DNA of 64,000 nucleotides from Chromera velia (Eukaryota; Sar; Chromeraceae). The notes under the pieces are model-generated. The model saw only the letters and a program-made list of their open reading frames with translations, did no database searches and was not told the origin of the DNA. Positions 33,576 through 44,635 of this stretch are shown here, piece by piece. The DNA lies in contig JAHBMJ010003498.1 of NCBI GenBank assembly GCA_018398765.1, forward strand, positions 26,362 through 90,361. The letters run 5' to 3'. How positions within the stretch are numbered: position 1 is the first letter of the stretch; each line of letters starts with the position of its first letter. Made by a program: the position numbers and the translations under genes.

Positions 33576-36500
33576 GATGAGTTTTTCCTTCCTTCCAGCC
33601 CGTTTTTTGATTCTTTCCTTCTTCGTTCTTCTTTTTTCTGTCCTGTGTTTTTATGGCCCGCTTCTTGATTCTTTCATTCTTTGTTTTTCTTTTTTTTTTC
33701 CTGTGTCTCCCTCCTGGCCAGAAGAGGTAAGCCACGCATCGACTTCAGGGCTGACCGGCCGCATAAGTCTGGGTAGAAAGGCAGCGACATACCGATCTCC
33801 CAGTCACCCCCCAATGTCGCATTCGTTAGAGTTCGAGTCAGAGCGGAAGTGCAGTCACTGTACAGTTATTTATGTGTATCGTAGTGCATCGTAGACATAC
33901 CGAAGCCGAGCCTTGTACGGTAGGCTCATGCTGCCGAGTCATGCAGTTCTTATTCAATGACGTTGGTCCTCTTACGAGGAGGTACGTGCAGTTACGTCGG
34001 TTGCTCAATATACTGAGCTGAGTACAGAGGTCGACGCCTCACACAGCCCTGACAGGCCTCACTAAGTGACCTCGACTGTCTAGTCCACATAGTTTGGACA
34101 TTCATAGTATACAGCATGCATTATCGCATAATTATTGAACAACCAACGCTCGTACTGCAGCTGTAGTAACTTTCTACCGCTTTGGAGGTAGTGGCAGGAC
34201 AGATGGAGAGCTAGACCAGAGACGAGGCCTAGACAGAGAGGCGGATCTATAGGCTCTACCGACTCTAGCTTAGTCTGAAGATCTCTGTTAGCTAAAGGAT
34301 TGGATATGGGAAGATGCTTAGCCATTCGTAGAGTCGAGAGCTTGGACCTTGAACTAGTGATGCTAAGATAGGATAGACTCACGACGGGCCAAACCGAATA
34401 AACGATCTCAGCGTCAGAGACGGCTGAACACAAACTTTTTAAAGCCTGGTCCCCGCGCGAATGCAAAGACAAGCTTTCCGGAGTCAGACAGACAGAACGC
34501 GGCGGCGGGCGATCGAAGCAAAGGCGGTGCGCATGCGAGAAGGACCGGACGGTGGCGGTGGGACGGCGTCGGAAGGTAGGACACTACACATCCCCCCCTC
34601 TCACCGGTAAGAAAATCGCGCCCTCACGATCACTCATGCAAACACACTCGAGTATGCTCAGAAACACGGCCGGTGAAGATACAACCACGCAAGCATACGC
34701 TGAAAACCGGATGAATAGATGGCATACCACTCGTAAACAACAAAGCAAAAGCGCCGAACTGACACACTTCTCTGCTAAACACAGCTGAACACTCAAAAAC
34801 CTTAGGCTAGCCGGGCAAAGCAAATGAGTCATGCACAAAGATGAGAAATTGATTGACAGAGCAGTATAGAAGCAGCGACTAGAGTTGGTCATATAAACAC
34901 AGTGAGCCTGACAGCGTCGATTTTTTTTCTCCATAACTTCTTTTTCTTCTTTCTTTCATTTTTTTTTTCTGAGGGTGCTAGATCGTGAGATCAGCTACTG
35001 ACAGAAATCCGATGCAACCTTCTGCCTTCCAAGACCGGACCAGGTACTTTACCCTGGAACCCTTGGCTCCAGGCTTTTCCCATCGGACACGCCACTACCG
35101 AAGCACCAGGTTTCGTTCGCTTTATATCACCAGTCAAGGTCGGACAGGCGGCTACGGTTTCTATCAACCCCTCATTCATTGTTCTTTTCTCTTTTTCTTT
35201 CTTTCTACTGTCTTTTCTTCAAAGCTCCAAACGCAGAAGCAGCAGTGGACAGAAACAAAGACAGCGGATGCACTTAGTCTGCTCTCTTTCTTCTTCCGTA
35301 TCTTCAGGGAAGCTGCTTTCTTCTGTTAACTACCTCTGTTGACAGGAAGCACACGGCGGGCAGCTCGACAGATTTAACAGACGGACACATGGACGATGCC
35401 AGACAAAAAGGCCCTGAACTCTCATGTAAAGCAAGGAAAGACGGCGACGGTACAAAGTTCCTTCTTCTCTTTTCTTTTTTCTTTAATTCCTCCCACCTCC
35501 CCTCTACTTTTTGCCTACCGTGCGCCCTCACTCTCAAGGAGCCTCAGGAGTACTGTAGATTTCCGGCGCAAACGGTGACAGCAAGTCAGGGAACGACAGA
35601 AAGAAATATGCTAACAGAAAGGGAGGACAGAGAACAGATTCATTTCTTCCTGTACCTTCTTTTCTTAGACTCACTTAATCCCATATCGCCCCACATTCAC
35701 AACATGCCGCAAAAGAAGGGAAAAGTCACCAAAAACACAAGCGCTGGAGAAAGATGCACACAGATGTAAAGAGAGACAGACACAGCAGACTGTCACAGCA
35801 ATATAAATGCGTCGCCGTCTCCAGAAGTTGCCTCCAGATGAACAGCATGCTTTTCCCGCTATCAGGGGGAAAGAAACGATACCGCCAGACCTAGAAGGAT
35901 CCGGAGCATCGCAATTCCCCCTACAGTGGCAGACACAAAAGGAGAGAAGACACAAGGGATGCACAGGCTATTCCTTCAGGTTGACTTCCTCTCTTCCATT
36001 CTGCTTTGCAAATGTCTGCCTCGACAGCCGTCTCCTTTCCTCACACTCATACCTCCATATTTTCTCTCTCTTCCTCTCTTCTTCGCTTGGTCTCTCTTTT
36101 TTTTTTCTTCTCACAAAGAAACGAAACGTTCGACCTAGAAGGATTCACTTGCACGTGGACTGGACACTCTTCCACCAAAGAGACTAAAAGGAGAAGGCGA
36201 GGGCACCTAGGAGGGCACAAACGTAAGCAACGAAATGAAGAGAGAGAGATCGATCCTCAGGGGAAGCTCCAGCAAGCTCCAAGCGCTCTCAAGTGGTGCG
36301 CGACTTGTTCTTCTTGCAGTTCTCCTCGTTATCGCTCTGCTTCACAAGGAGGTCAATTGGTTGCTCTCCCTCCCAAGTCCAGGGCGGGAGCGTGAGAGCA
36401 GTCGCGAGCATGCACAGCCTCCCTAAGGCTTCTCGTGACTCTCACCTTTTCTCATCCTACCTCACTATTGCTGCCACGTCTCCGTCCTCCCCTTCACATT

Positions 36501-36633
36501 CTCTCTCTCTCTCTCTCTCTCCCTCTCTCGTCTCTCTTTTCTCTTTTTTGCTTATTCTCTTTTATTCTTTTCCTCTCTCGTTTGTAGGTGTATCTGTGTG
36601 AGAGAGAGAGAGAGACAGAGAGAGGGAGGGGGG

Positions 36634-36676
<43 letters not shown>

Positions 36677-37916
36677 GGAATCAAGAGATAGAGAAGAGGG
36701 CCCGGAGATCTCGAGTGCCAGAAAGGGAGGGAGGGAGGGAAGGAGGGAGAGTAAGAGGTCCTGGAAAGAGAGATGCATCACAAAGAAGTGTAAACGGAAT
36801 GCCAAGGAAAAGAAAAGGATAAACGGATGCAAAGAGAGGAAGCAAGGAAGAACAGGAATTTTCAAAGCTAAAAAGAAGTAAGGGGAAAGTTCGCTTCCTG
36901 CACATATTTGTTCAAATTGTCTCACGTGTGGTCTATTTTCTTCCATCAGGCTGTGTAAAGGTTTAGGCTTTTCCTCAAGCCCTTTTTTCTTGCGGGTATA
37001 GATTCGTTCTCTGAGTCCAACAGATCAAAAAAGTGGTTTTCTTTCCTATCCAGCTGGTTGAAGAAGAGAATAGAGAGGCCTACTCAGCATTTTTGCTGAC
37101 TTGTTTTCCTTCCGTTCTTTTGTGTGTGCGCGTATGTGTCTGTCTGTCTGTCTGTCTGTGTTTTTCTTTCTTGATCTCTGCAGGAAGAAGATCCAGAGCA
37201 CCTCGAGAGGGGCAAACGCTAATTGGAACGAGGTCGGTCTCTTTATCCCTTTCTTTCTCATATTGAGGAAAGATTTTTTATTTTTTGTCTGATCTGGTCT
37301 GGTCTTGTCTTTATGTATGTTTATATATATGTGTGACTCTGAAATGGTCATTCTAGTTTCTGTTTCTCTCCTTTCTTCATTATTGTGTACAGGCGATTGA
37401 AGCAAGGTATCCCTGATCTTCCTCCCTCGCTTTGCTCGTCTTCGATCTTTCGATCGATTTTGCTGAAGAGCGTAAATCTACTATAACACAAGACGAACTC
37501 TTCCACAGGTATGTCCGAGTATGTGTGCCTTTTTCCTCGACATCTTTCTAGTATGGCTCCCCAGCCTTGGCTGTATTGCATTGTGTTGCTCTTTTCTCTC
37601 GTGAAACACACGATGGCTCCCTACCAACCCCCCGCTATCTCGGTCGTTGTTTTTCTCTATGTAGGCTGAGTCACAGGCCTATTACTGCCTTCCCACACTA
37701 AATTGTCTACCCCTTCTCCCTGTTTTGATAAGTTGTTTCCATTCTCCCATACATGAATACTGTTGTTCTCTAAGCTATATACAGCCATGAAATTTAATGC
37801 ATCAAAATGATATAACATATCTCTTTTGTGTGTCTTGTTCTTTATTTACAGGTTCTTATTCACTTTGGGTCCTCGTGTGGCCGCACTGGGCCTGTTGGTG
37901 AAGCGTTTATTTTTGT
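33576..37916. other. Mixed low-complexity region, possible exons unassigned
   Basis: No gene could be defined. Open stretches with plausible splice borders occur on + at about 35806-35960, 36120-36250, 37182-37233 (...ANANWNE) and 37852-37980 (ending LLVKRLFLYEPPF), but no family is recognised. CT and GA tracts lie at 36503-36535 and 36600-36675. Confidence 0.35.
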
Positions 37917-38564
37917 ATGAACCACCTTTTGGACTCGAAGAGGGGGCAGCTGAACTCCTATGGTATGAGGTTAGCAGTTTTACACTTCGCACAGTTGTAC
38001 AAAGAGGTGGCAACCGGAGACTCTGAAGGATATCAAACTGCCGTTCCGCTTTTGCTCTTCGATGTGAGGAGCGTCTATGCCCGCTTCCCTTTTTCACCGT
38101 CTAAAGAGAAAGAATTGTTTCCCCGTCTCTTTGAAGGGAGATAGACAGACCTGAATACGAAAAAGAAAATCAAACCTGAAGATGATTCTCAGATCGGGAA
38201 CCCTGCTGCTATGTCTCCTGCTGCTTCCCCTCTTGTTTCTCCTCGGGGGGGGGGGACACTCTCACACGTCTTTCCAAAGGTCTTGAAGGTTGCGCATATT
38301 GATTCCGCTCACCGTCTTCAAGAAGACATGATTCAAAAATTAAATGAGGGATCTATTTTGCGAGATTGTATAGTGAAGGGGGGGCCAACGTTGTTAAATC
38401 TTGTCTACACCTTTTTCTTACAGCAGCTGCGTCTCCTTGACCATCCCGATAAGGTCTTCTGCATGAGAGAAACTGTTGAAGATAGATTATTCCTCTCTCT
38501 CCAGGGCTCTGGTATAGAAACAGGCATTCTGTTGGGGGATTTGAAGAGGTGTTTGTCGTTCTGA
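37917..38564 (+). pseudogene. Interrupted ORF (in-frame TAG), family unknown
   Basis: One reading frame runs from 37917 to the TGA at 38562-38564, broken by a single TAG at 38142-38144. Both sides look protein-like: upstream LAVLHFAQLYKEVATGDSEG..., downstream LSHVFPKVLKVAHIDSAH... and LNLVYTFFLQQLRLLDHPDK. The segment just upstream (37852-37915) reads well in a different frame (LFTLGPRVAALGLLVKRLF), suggesting an additional frameshift. Alternatively an unrecognised intron removes the stop. I favour a decayed gene because it sits next to repeats and a mobile element. Confidence 0.45.
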
Positions 38565-38857
38565 AGCACTGCTAAACACAAAAAGGCCCCAGAGATGCCA
38601 AAAGAGCACAAGTTGCGCTTTGTGGCAGCCGTCACAGCTGTAGTAGACGCACATGTCACGATATGTTACGGCAGGCACTCTTAGTCATCCAATCATCAGC
38701 GGACCCCTGCAGAACCTCCCACACGTGCAAGAGCACCCTCATTTTAGTCTGCAGAAGTCCTTCCCCGGCTTTCGTCACGACCAGTCTCGCCATTTATACT
38801 CGTCTCCTTAGAACCGCTTCCCTTCCCAACTTCATACTCCTCCCTCCGGCGCCAGAA

Positions 38858-39145
38858 ACAGTCACTCTGCTTAGAACAGGCCTCTCCCCTCCCCCTTACC
38901 CCCTACCCCGGCCCCAAAAACAGTCACTTTGCTCAAAACAGGCCTCCCCCCCCTCCTACCCCCCCCTCTGGCACCAGGATCAGTCAATCTGCTCAAAACA
39001 GGCCTCTTCCCCTTCCTACCCTCCCCTTCCAGCGCCAGGATCAGTCATTCTGCTCAAAACAGGCCTCCCCCTTCTCTTACTCCCTCTCCCGGCCCTAAAA
39101 ACAGTCACTTTGCTTAGAACAAGCCTCCTCCCCCTTCTACTTCCA
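38858..39145. repeat. Minisatellite, about 60 bp unit x 5
   Basis: Five copies of a unit opening CAGTCACTTTGCTCAAAACA then GGCCTC, followed by a C/T-rich tail and ending GGCNCCAGGAT or GGCCCTAAAAA. Copies start near 38858, 38920, 38980, 39042 and 39102. Confidence 0.85.
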
Positions 39146-39379
39146 ACCCTCAAGCCTCTACCTAGAGTAGAGAGGGGGGAGCTACAAGATTTTCTGGATC
39201 CATTGGCGGCTGCGAAGAGTGCATGTGTGTCACTATGTACGGAGTCTTGAGGCTTCTAAAGGGATGGGTGATTTTAGGTGGGGAACAACAAAGGGTATGA
39301 GAGCAAGGATGATGTTTATAAATTATTGAGAGCGAGAGAAAGAGAGATGAGGGGGGGGGAGGGGGACAATGTCGTTCTT

Positions 39380-39595
39380 CGCATGCCGGGGCTCGCCGGG
39401 TTCTTTTTTGCCCCCCCCCACCCATATGTAGGCGGCGCTTCGCCGTCAAAAACTCAACTGAACCAACCAAGTGGCCTCCAGAGCTGAAAGTTGGGGGATT
39501 TCTCACCCATCCCACTCTCATCAATTCTATGGAACAGAATTTGCAGACTGAACCTATAGCCTCTGCACCAGCAGTTTCCTGTTTAGCAAGGTGTA
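39380..39595 (+). repeat. Left terminal inverted repeat
   Basis: Reverse complement of 44438-44635. In the block around AACTGAACCAACCAAGTGGC to CAATTCTATGGAACAGAAT I count 5 mismatches in about 92 bases. It contains the small palindrome CGGCGCTTCGCCG and a C-run not present in the other copy. Confidence 0.85.
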
Positions 39596-39675
39596 TAGAC
39601 TTTTATTTCTGAGGTCACCGTGTTGTTCACTGTTGTTTGAGCTCAGTTCCAGACTGAGCCGTGTTGCAAGCCGCG

Positions 39676-41109
39676 ATGCCATCGCTCCCACCGCCCAAAT
39701 CTTTGAAGGGGCGTAAAAGAGTGGGAGGGAGACCCACAAGAGCAGAAGCAGAAGGTCTGAAGGACAGATATGTACCCTTAAGAGAGTACCGTACCAACCT
39801 TGTCTCAACCATGTGCGGTTCGTCTCCTGTGTTGGAAAGGCCCCGCCACATAGCAGGGCTAGAGGCTATCAAGGCCTATAGGGACAGAGAAATGCCGCCT
39901 TTCACTGCAGTGTGGACCAAACAGCAACAGCAGGAGCGAGATGCCCACCAGCAAGAGCAGCATAAAAGGAAAAGACGGATGAGTGAGCAGCCGGGGGTGT
40001 ATTGGGAGCAGGTTGTGAAGCGATTTGCATCTGATACCCCGTCTTGGCCCCTTCATGACAAGTACAAAGAGGCCGTAGATGTGTTTTCCTCTGTAGCTCC
40101 CTTGCCTCCTATTCCCGAGGAGGACCCCGACGCTGCTAACGGCAGCTACGAGAACGGCCGCCGGAATCGGGCCAACATGATTGAGAAGCTCGACAGTTGT
40201 CAGGACGCCCCGTCCTTCCATGGAGCGCTCATCCTTGACCCCTGAGACTATGAGAGGTCAGGGAAGGGTGCAGAAAAATTGGCTAACAAGACAACCGCAG
40301 TGGTTGGGCTAGTAGATGACCTGTATGGGCTGAAAGGCCTGCCCGTAGAAGAGCGTGCGGAAGGCCTCACATCGGCCTTTGCTTCGATCGCGTGCAAGGC
40401 CTTCTCCATCAAAGAAATGGAATTGGCCGAGATGATTGCAGAGAACACACAGCAGGGGGGGTATCGTTTCGTAGATACAGAGAGGGAAAACAGAGCAGAC
40501 ATGCCCCTTCACATTAAAAAGAGACTTGAGAGAGTGAGGGGGCGGGTGTGTTTCACTCATGATGCGGCCCCTCTATGTCCCAAACGAGGCACTGTACAGA
40601 GTTGATCTCTCTTGCTGCCTTGGCATTGCTAATTGGCAGGAGAACGTCAACACCATCACCTCCCTCTTCGAGGCCCCAGAGATCAAGACTGGGGGGACCC
40701 TTCTCTCGACGACCGGGATCGTTCTTCAAAAAGGCCCACACGAAGGAAAAACTGTCAAAGTTGGTCTCCCCGCCCCTCCCTTCCGCTCCTTTCCCCTCTT
40801 TCTCTCTCTCACTCTATCCCATAATAATTCTCCTGTTTCTTTTTCTCTCTCTGTATGCAGATAGAATTCCACGGGACCGCAGACCAGAGCGCTGAACTCA
40901 AGGGAAAGGGACATGCGGGGGCGAGTTGCGCTGCGTCCTGCGGCAACTGTTTTCAGAATGACAAAGAGATGTAGACCCTCAAGGGGCTCGAGAAGTGGGT
41001 TCCGAAGGATACCAACTTCAACCCCCGAAGACCAACCAGGTCCTACTTGGACCCTCCACCCCTTGACTCGGCCCCGACGAGGACACGTCAAAACCACGAT
41101 GTAAAAGTG

Positions 41110-41182
<73 letters not shown>

Positions 41183-41192
41183 GTATGTATGT

Positions 41193-41242
<50 letters not shown>

Positions 41243-42441
41243 GTGTGTGTGTTGTTCTGGAAAGCACTCGACAGATTGCTACTGATGGGTCTGCAAAGGC
41301 AGCGTGGGGCCGTGGCGGTAGCCCTCATGGATCAAAGAGGTCTGGCCCGATGTCCTCCACCTTGCGATGCGTGCGGCAGAATTCATCTGCATTCGCCGTT
41401 TTCGCACGACCATGTGGAGAAGTGCCTGCGTGTGTCAGGAATGCAGGCAAGGGGGGGGGTCCTCTGCGAGTGAGGCTGAGCTGAATGCAGAAGAGGGGGA
41501 CAAAATTCCCCCCCCCTGTGAGGATTCCGAAGAGGAGGAAGCGAAAAGAAAAGAGGGGGAGGAGACAAAGAAAGCCAAGATCCAGCCCCTTTGCTGTCAT
41601 GAGTGCAACTGCCCTCTCGAGCCAAACGAGGAGGGCAAGCAGTGCGGACGGAAAGTCCTGTACGAGATGAACTCTCTTTGGAGGGACAGCATCCTGATCA
41701 ACACAAACACACTGATTTCGGTAGCCAATCTGGAGCTCTCGAAGAAGCCAACTGCCCCAAAGTTCGTCTGGCCAAAGAAGAGTCTGCAGGGGCGAACTGT
41801 TGTGAAGCTGTCCCTTCAGCACAAAGACATGTTCCGCATGTGCCACATGACGGACATAAAAGAGAGGATCATGCAGACATCGTTGTTTCGGTGCCTGCAT
41901 GTTCTTCGTATGACAACAGATTTGGATGTGAAAAGGGGTAGGAAACTATGCAGCTGCGTTGGGGCAGTTGAAAGATCTTTTTCTGCAGATTCATAAGCAT
42001 ATGGGGGTAAAGTGGAATGGGACCCTCCACAGGCTTGAGCATGCCTGGTATTGGCTGAGAACGAGGGGGTCTTATGGGAGGGTCTTCAATATGCAGGCTC
42101 ATGAAGCCTTCAACCAGGTCATCAAGGAGGCCTTTTCATTAAAAGGCGCCTCAAGTCATGGTTCGTTTGGCACAAAGGCCCCAACGGGAAAGTGGGAGGG
42201 AAGAGACCTAGACATGGGCCATCGGCTAGTGACTGGCCATCTCTTGCAGACTCTGTCGGCTTCCAGTACCGCCAACAGAAGGACAGAGGCATGGACCGCT
42301 TCCCGCCTTGAACTAATGCTTACACCAGGTGAGAAAGAAGACCTCTCGTCAGAGAGTGAAGCTGATTCCGATGCCGATTTAGACATATCTGTTGAGCTTG
42401 ATTTCGTTGAAGACGTTCAGGACCAAGATGAAAACATGTAA
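39676..42441 (+). pseudogene. Transposase-like gene unit of the TIR element, broken
   Basis: A chain of coding segments on +: 39676 to about 40555 in one frame but with a TGA at 40243-40245; a frame change near 40555; a segment to 40758; a plausible intron 40759-40860; a segment with Cys pattern (HAGASCAASCGNC) stopped by TAG at about 40975; a CT/GT microsatellite at 41110-41253; a segment 41367-41996 with CHECNCPLE and acidic/Lys-rich stretches; and a last segment 41959-42441 in another frame (HRLEHAWYWLRTRGSYGRVFN, then an acidic tail). The segments look like one long protein that has accumulated stops and frameshifts. Lys/Arg-rich N-terminus, Cys motifs and acidic C-terminus suit a DNA-binding transposase, but this is inference from position and composition. 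Confidence 0.5.
41110..41256. repeat. (CT)n-(GT)n microsatellite inside the transposase unit
   Basis: A CT tract passes directly into GT/GTAT units. It may be an intron (GTGGGT donor at 41107) or an expansion within a dead gene. Confidence 0.85.
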
Positions 42442-42809
42442 AAAAAAATTAATAGCATATAAATTTTAAGCATTAAATTTTAAGTCATTTAAACTCTAAT
42501 TTAAATTAAGTAGATTCAGATGACGTATATTTGCGTAGCATAGCATAGCATTGATATCAACCGTCAACTATATTTTTAACTAGAGTTTATAAATCAATAA
42601 ATAAAGTATACATAAAGTATATAAACTATAATTTAAATAAAATACATTAACCGTCAACTATATTTTAAACTAGAATTTCTCAGTTTAAATTTTATACTTC
42701 GATCAAAAAGAATTTAAATTATAAGTATACTTTAAGCATAAATTAAAATTTAAAATAGAATTTAAATGAGCGGTTTTTTGTTTAAAATCAAACCTCAAAC
42801 CTCAATGAC
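42442..42809. other. AT-rich centre of the TIR element
   Basis: Non-coding and strongly AT-rich, between the 3' ends of the two convergent units. It contains a direct repeat AACCGTCAACTATATTTT... at about 42558 and 42649. Confidence 0.7.
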
Positions 42810-44393
42810 TCAAACATCAAAATCAAAGTAGACTTTATCCTGTCCGTCATCGGCCGAATCCTCTGCGGGCGCCGAAGGCTGAAAAGGGAGTGGCGGCCCA
42901 CTCCAAGCCACCTGAAGGACACCTACTCCTGCTGTAGCCGCTGCTGCAGGTGCTGGTATAGTAGAGGAAGAAGAAGAGGCCACAAACGTCATCTGCTCCA
43001 TTGCTGCAGGGTTGTCTGGAACATCATACACCAGGTGAAGGGACGCCGACCCCACCCTGCTACTGCTGAACAACATGTAAATGGAAGGACGAAGGAGCCG
43101 TCTTGCTACCCCCCCCTCCACTCCAAACCATCGGTTGAAGACGGCATTGACCTGTAACCCAGGCAGCACACCCTGGATCGCCTTTCCCCTCAGATGGACA
43201 ACGCAGGGGCGCTCCATGGCTGTCCTGAATTGGACGGCCTCCATCTTGAGGAGGCACTCCACTGCCTTCCGCCTCTTCGCATCATTTTGGGGCTGCCTTT
43301 TTTTCAGCTTTCTCTTCTTTCCCCCTCCTTCCTCCACTCCTTCTTCCTCCGAGGTCACCTCCTCCTCGGGGTTGTAGTTCGTCGTCAGCAAGGCACGCAT
43401 CCTCTCGTCCGTCACGTCGAACATGGGATCCACTCCACAAATCACCTCTGCACTCACAGAGGCGCACATACACCATCAAGTCATTCATCCCTCCATCCAT
43501 CACCAGGCAGGCAGGCAGGCGAACAGCCCGGCAGACAGGCAGGCAGACAAGGCAGGCAGACAAGGTAGGTAGGCAAGGTAGGCAGGCAAGGCAGACAGGC
43601 AAGGCAGGCAGGCAGGCAAGCCTGGCAAGGCAAGGCAGGCAGGCAGGCAGGCAAGGCACACAAGGCAGGCAGGCAGGCAGGCAGGCGGGCAGCTGGGCAG
43701 AGAGGCAGGCAGGCAAGTACAGGCAGGCAGGCAGGGTCCATCCATCTGTTCATGCACTCATGCATCTATGCACCCATTCTTCCGTTTCCCCGGTCCAAAC
43801 ACCCCTCCGCAGTGTGACCAGCACTGCTTTATTGGGGGAGAAAGATGTATCAAATCACCTTTCAGAATGTCGTCCTGCTCGGCTGATGCATCTACTTTCC
43901 CCAGTCCCAGAACGACCCTCCCCCATACGTAGTGAGGTCCGAAGAACCCCGTCAGAATGTCCGTCTGGTAAGTAGCGAGCGAGAGGACTCGGTACTTCAA
44001 CGCGAAGTACTTAAGGCCGTTCGACACGCACAATCTGTAGGACAACCAATTTAATGAATCGTGAAATTCATTGAATTTGTCCTTGCACAAGTCAAAAAGG
44101 GCCCGGCCCCTCGCAACCCAGTGCCCTGGGATTTCTTTTAGGGCCTTCCTGGCCCCGTACTCAGGCCTCCGCATTGTTAACGAGAGCAGATTTTCGAACA
44201 AAACAGAGAAAGAGTTGGTCATCTTCGATTGAAGCGAGTCAAACAATTTAAGGACTCCGTCTTTCTTCTCTTCTGGGGGGGCCGACTTTCCTTCCAACGC
44301 TAAAATTAGGGCCGTGATGGGTCCCTCATCCGGAAATATGCTTCTGCACTGCCTCACTGCCGCGATGGCTGCCTCCACACTTTCAGCAACCAT
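42810..44393 (-). CDS. Second gene unit of the TIR element, unknown protein
   Basis: Two-exon model on the minus strand. Exon 1 runs from the ATG near 44393 (MVAESVEAAIAAVRQ) to about 43790. Exon 2 starts after a GTGAGTGCAG acceptor at about 43448 (EVICGVDPMFDV) and ends at the stop at 42810-42812. Total is about 400 aa. Exon 1 is helical, with LNWLSYRLCVSNGLKYFALKYR. Exon 2 has a Glu-rich stretch, a basic nuclear-localisation-like KKRKLKKRQ, a beta-rich segment (RPCVVHLRGKAIQGVLPGLQ) and an acidic tail. Frames are intact, unlike the partner unit. No family recognised. The exact donor was not fixed. Position just inside the right TIR suggests an element-encoded accessory or DNA-binding protein (inference). 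Confidence 0.5.
43500..43738. repeat. (GGCA)n minisatellite
   Basis: About 240 bases of GGCA units with AAGGCA/GACAGGCA variants, inside the probable intron of the minus-strand unit of the TIR element. Confidence 0.9.
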
Positions 44394-44437
44394 GGAGACG
44401 GAAGGGAGCGGACACGAATTTTTTTCAAAAAACAAAC

Positions 44438-44635
44438 TGGCAAACAGGAAACTGCTGGTGCACTAGCTATAGTTGAAGTCTGGAGATTCTGTTCCATAGA
44501 ATTGATGGGAGTGGGATAGGTAAGAAATCCCCCAACTTTCAGCTCTGGAGGTCACTTGGTTGGTTCAGTCGAGTTTTCGGCGGCGAAGCGCCGCTTTGGG
44601 AGGGCAAAAAAGAACCCGGCGGGCCCCGGCATGCG
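44438..44635 (-). repeat. Right terminal inverted repeat
   Basis: Reverse complement of the left repeat at 39380-39595; the outer edge reads CCCCGGCATGCG on the plus strand. Confidence 0.85.

Larger units (their letters stand above)
39380..44635. mobile_element. 5.26-kb TIR element with two convergent gene units (presumptive DNA transposon)
   Basis: The ends are long inverted repeats: left about 39380-39595, right about 44438-44635, both beginning CGCATGCCGGGG at their outer edge. The inner ends share CACCAGCAGTTTCCTGTTT. One gene unit starts just inside each repeat and they run toward each other: a transposase-like unit (+, from 39676) and a two-exon unit (-, from about 44393). They meet at a 370-bp AT-rich centre (42440-42810). 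Long TIRs plus two convergent genes resemble MuDR-class transposons in layout, but no transposase family was identified from the protein sequence. No matching target-site duplication was seen next to the repeats. The plus-strand unit is broken, so this copy looks inactive. Confidence 0.7.

Noticed and set aside
33820-33860. tRNA-like GTTCGAGTC word
   Set aside because: No acceptor or anticodon stem can be drawn.
43282-43765. Cys/Leu/Pro/Ala-rich ORFs on the minus strand
   Set aside because: Translations of the (GGCA)n minisatellite in a probable intron.
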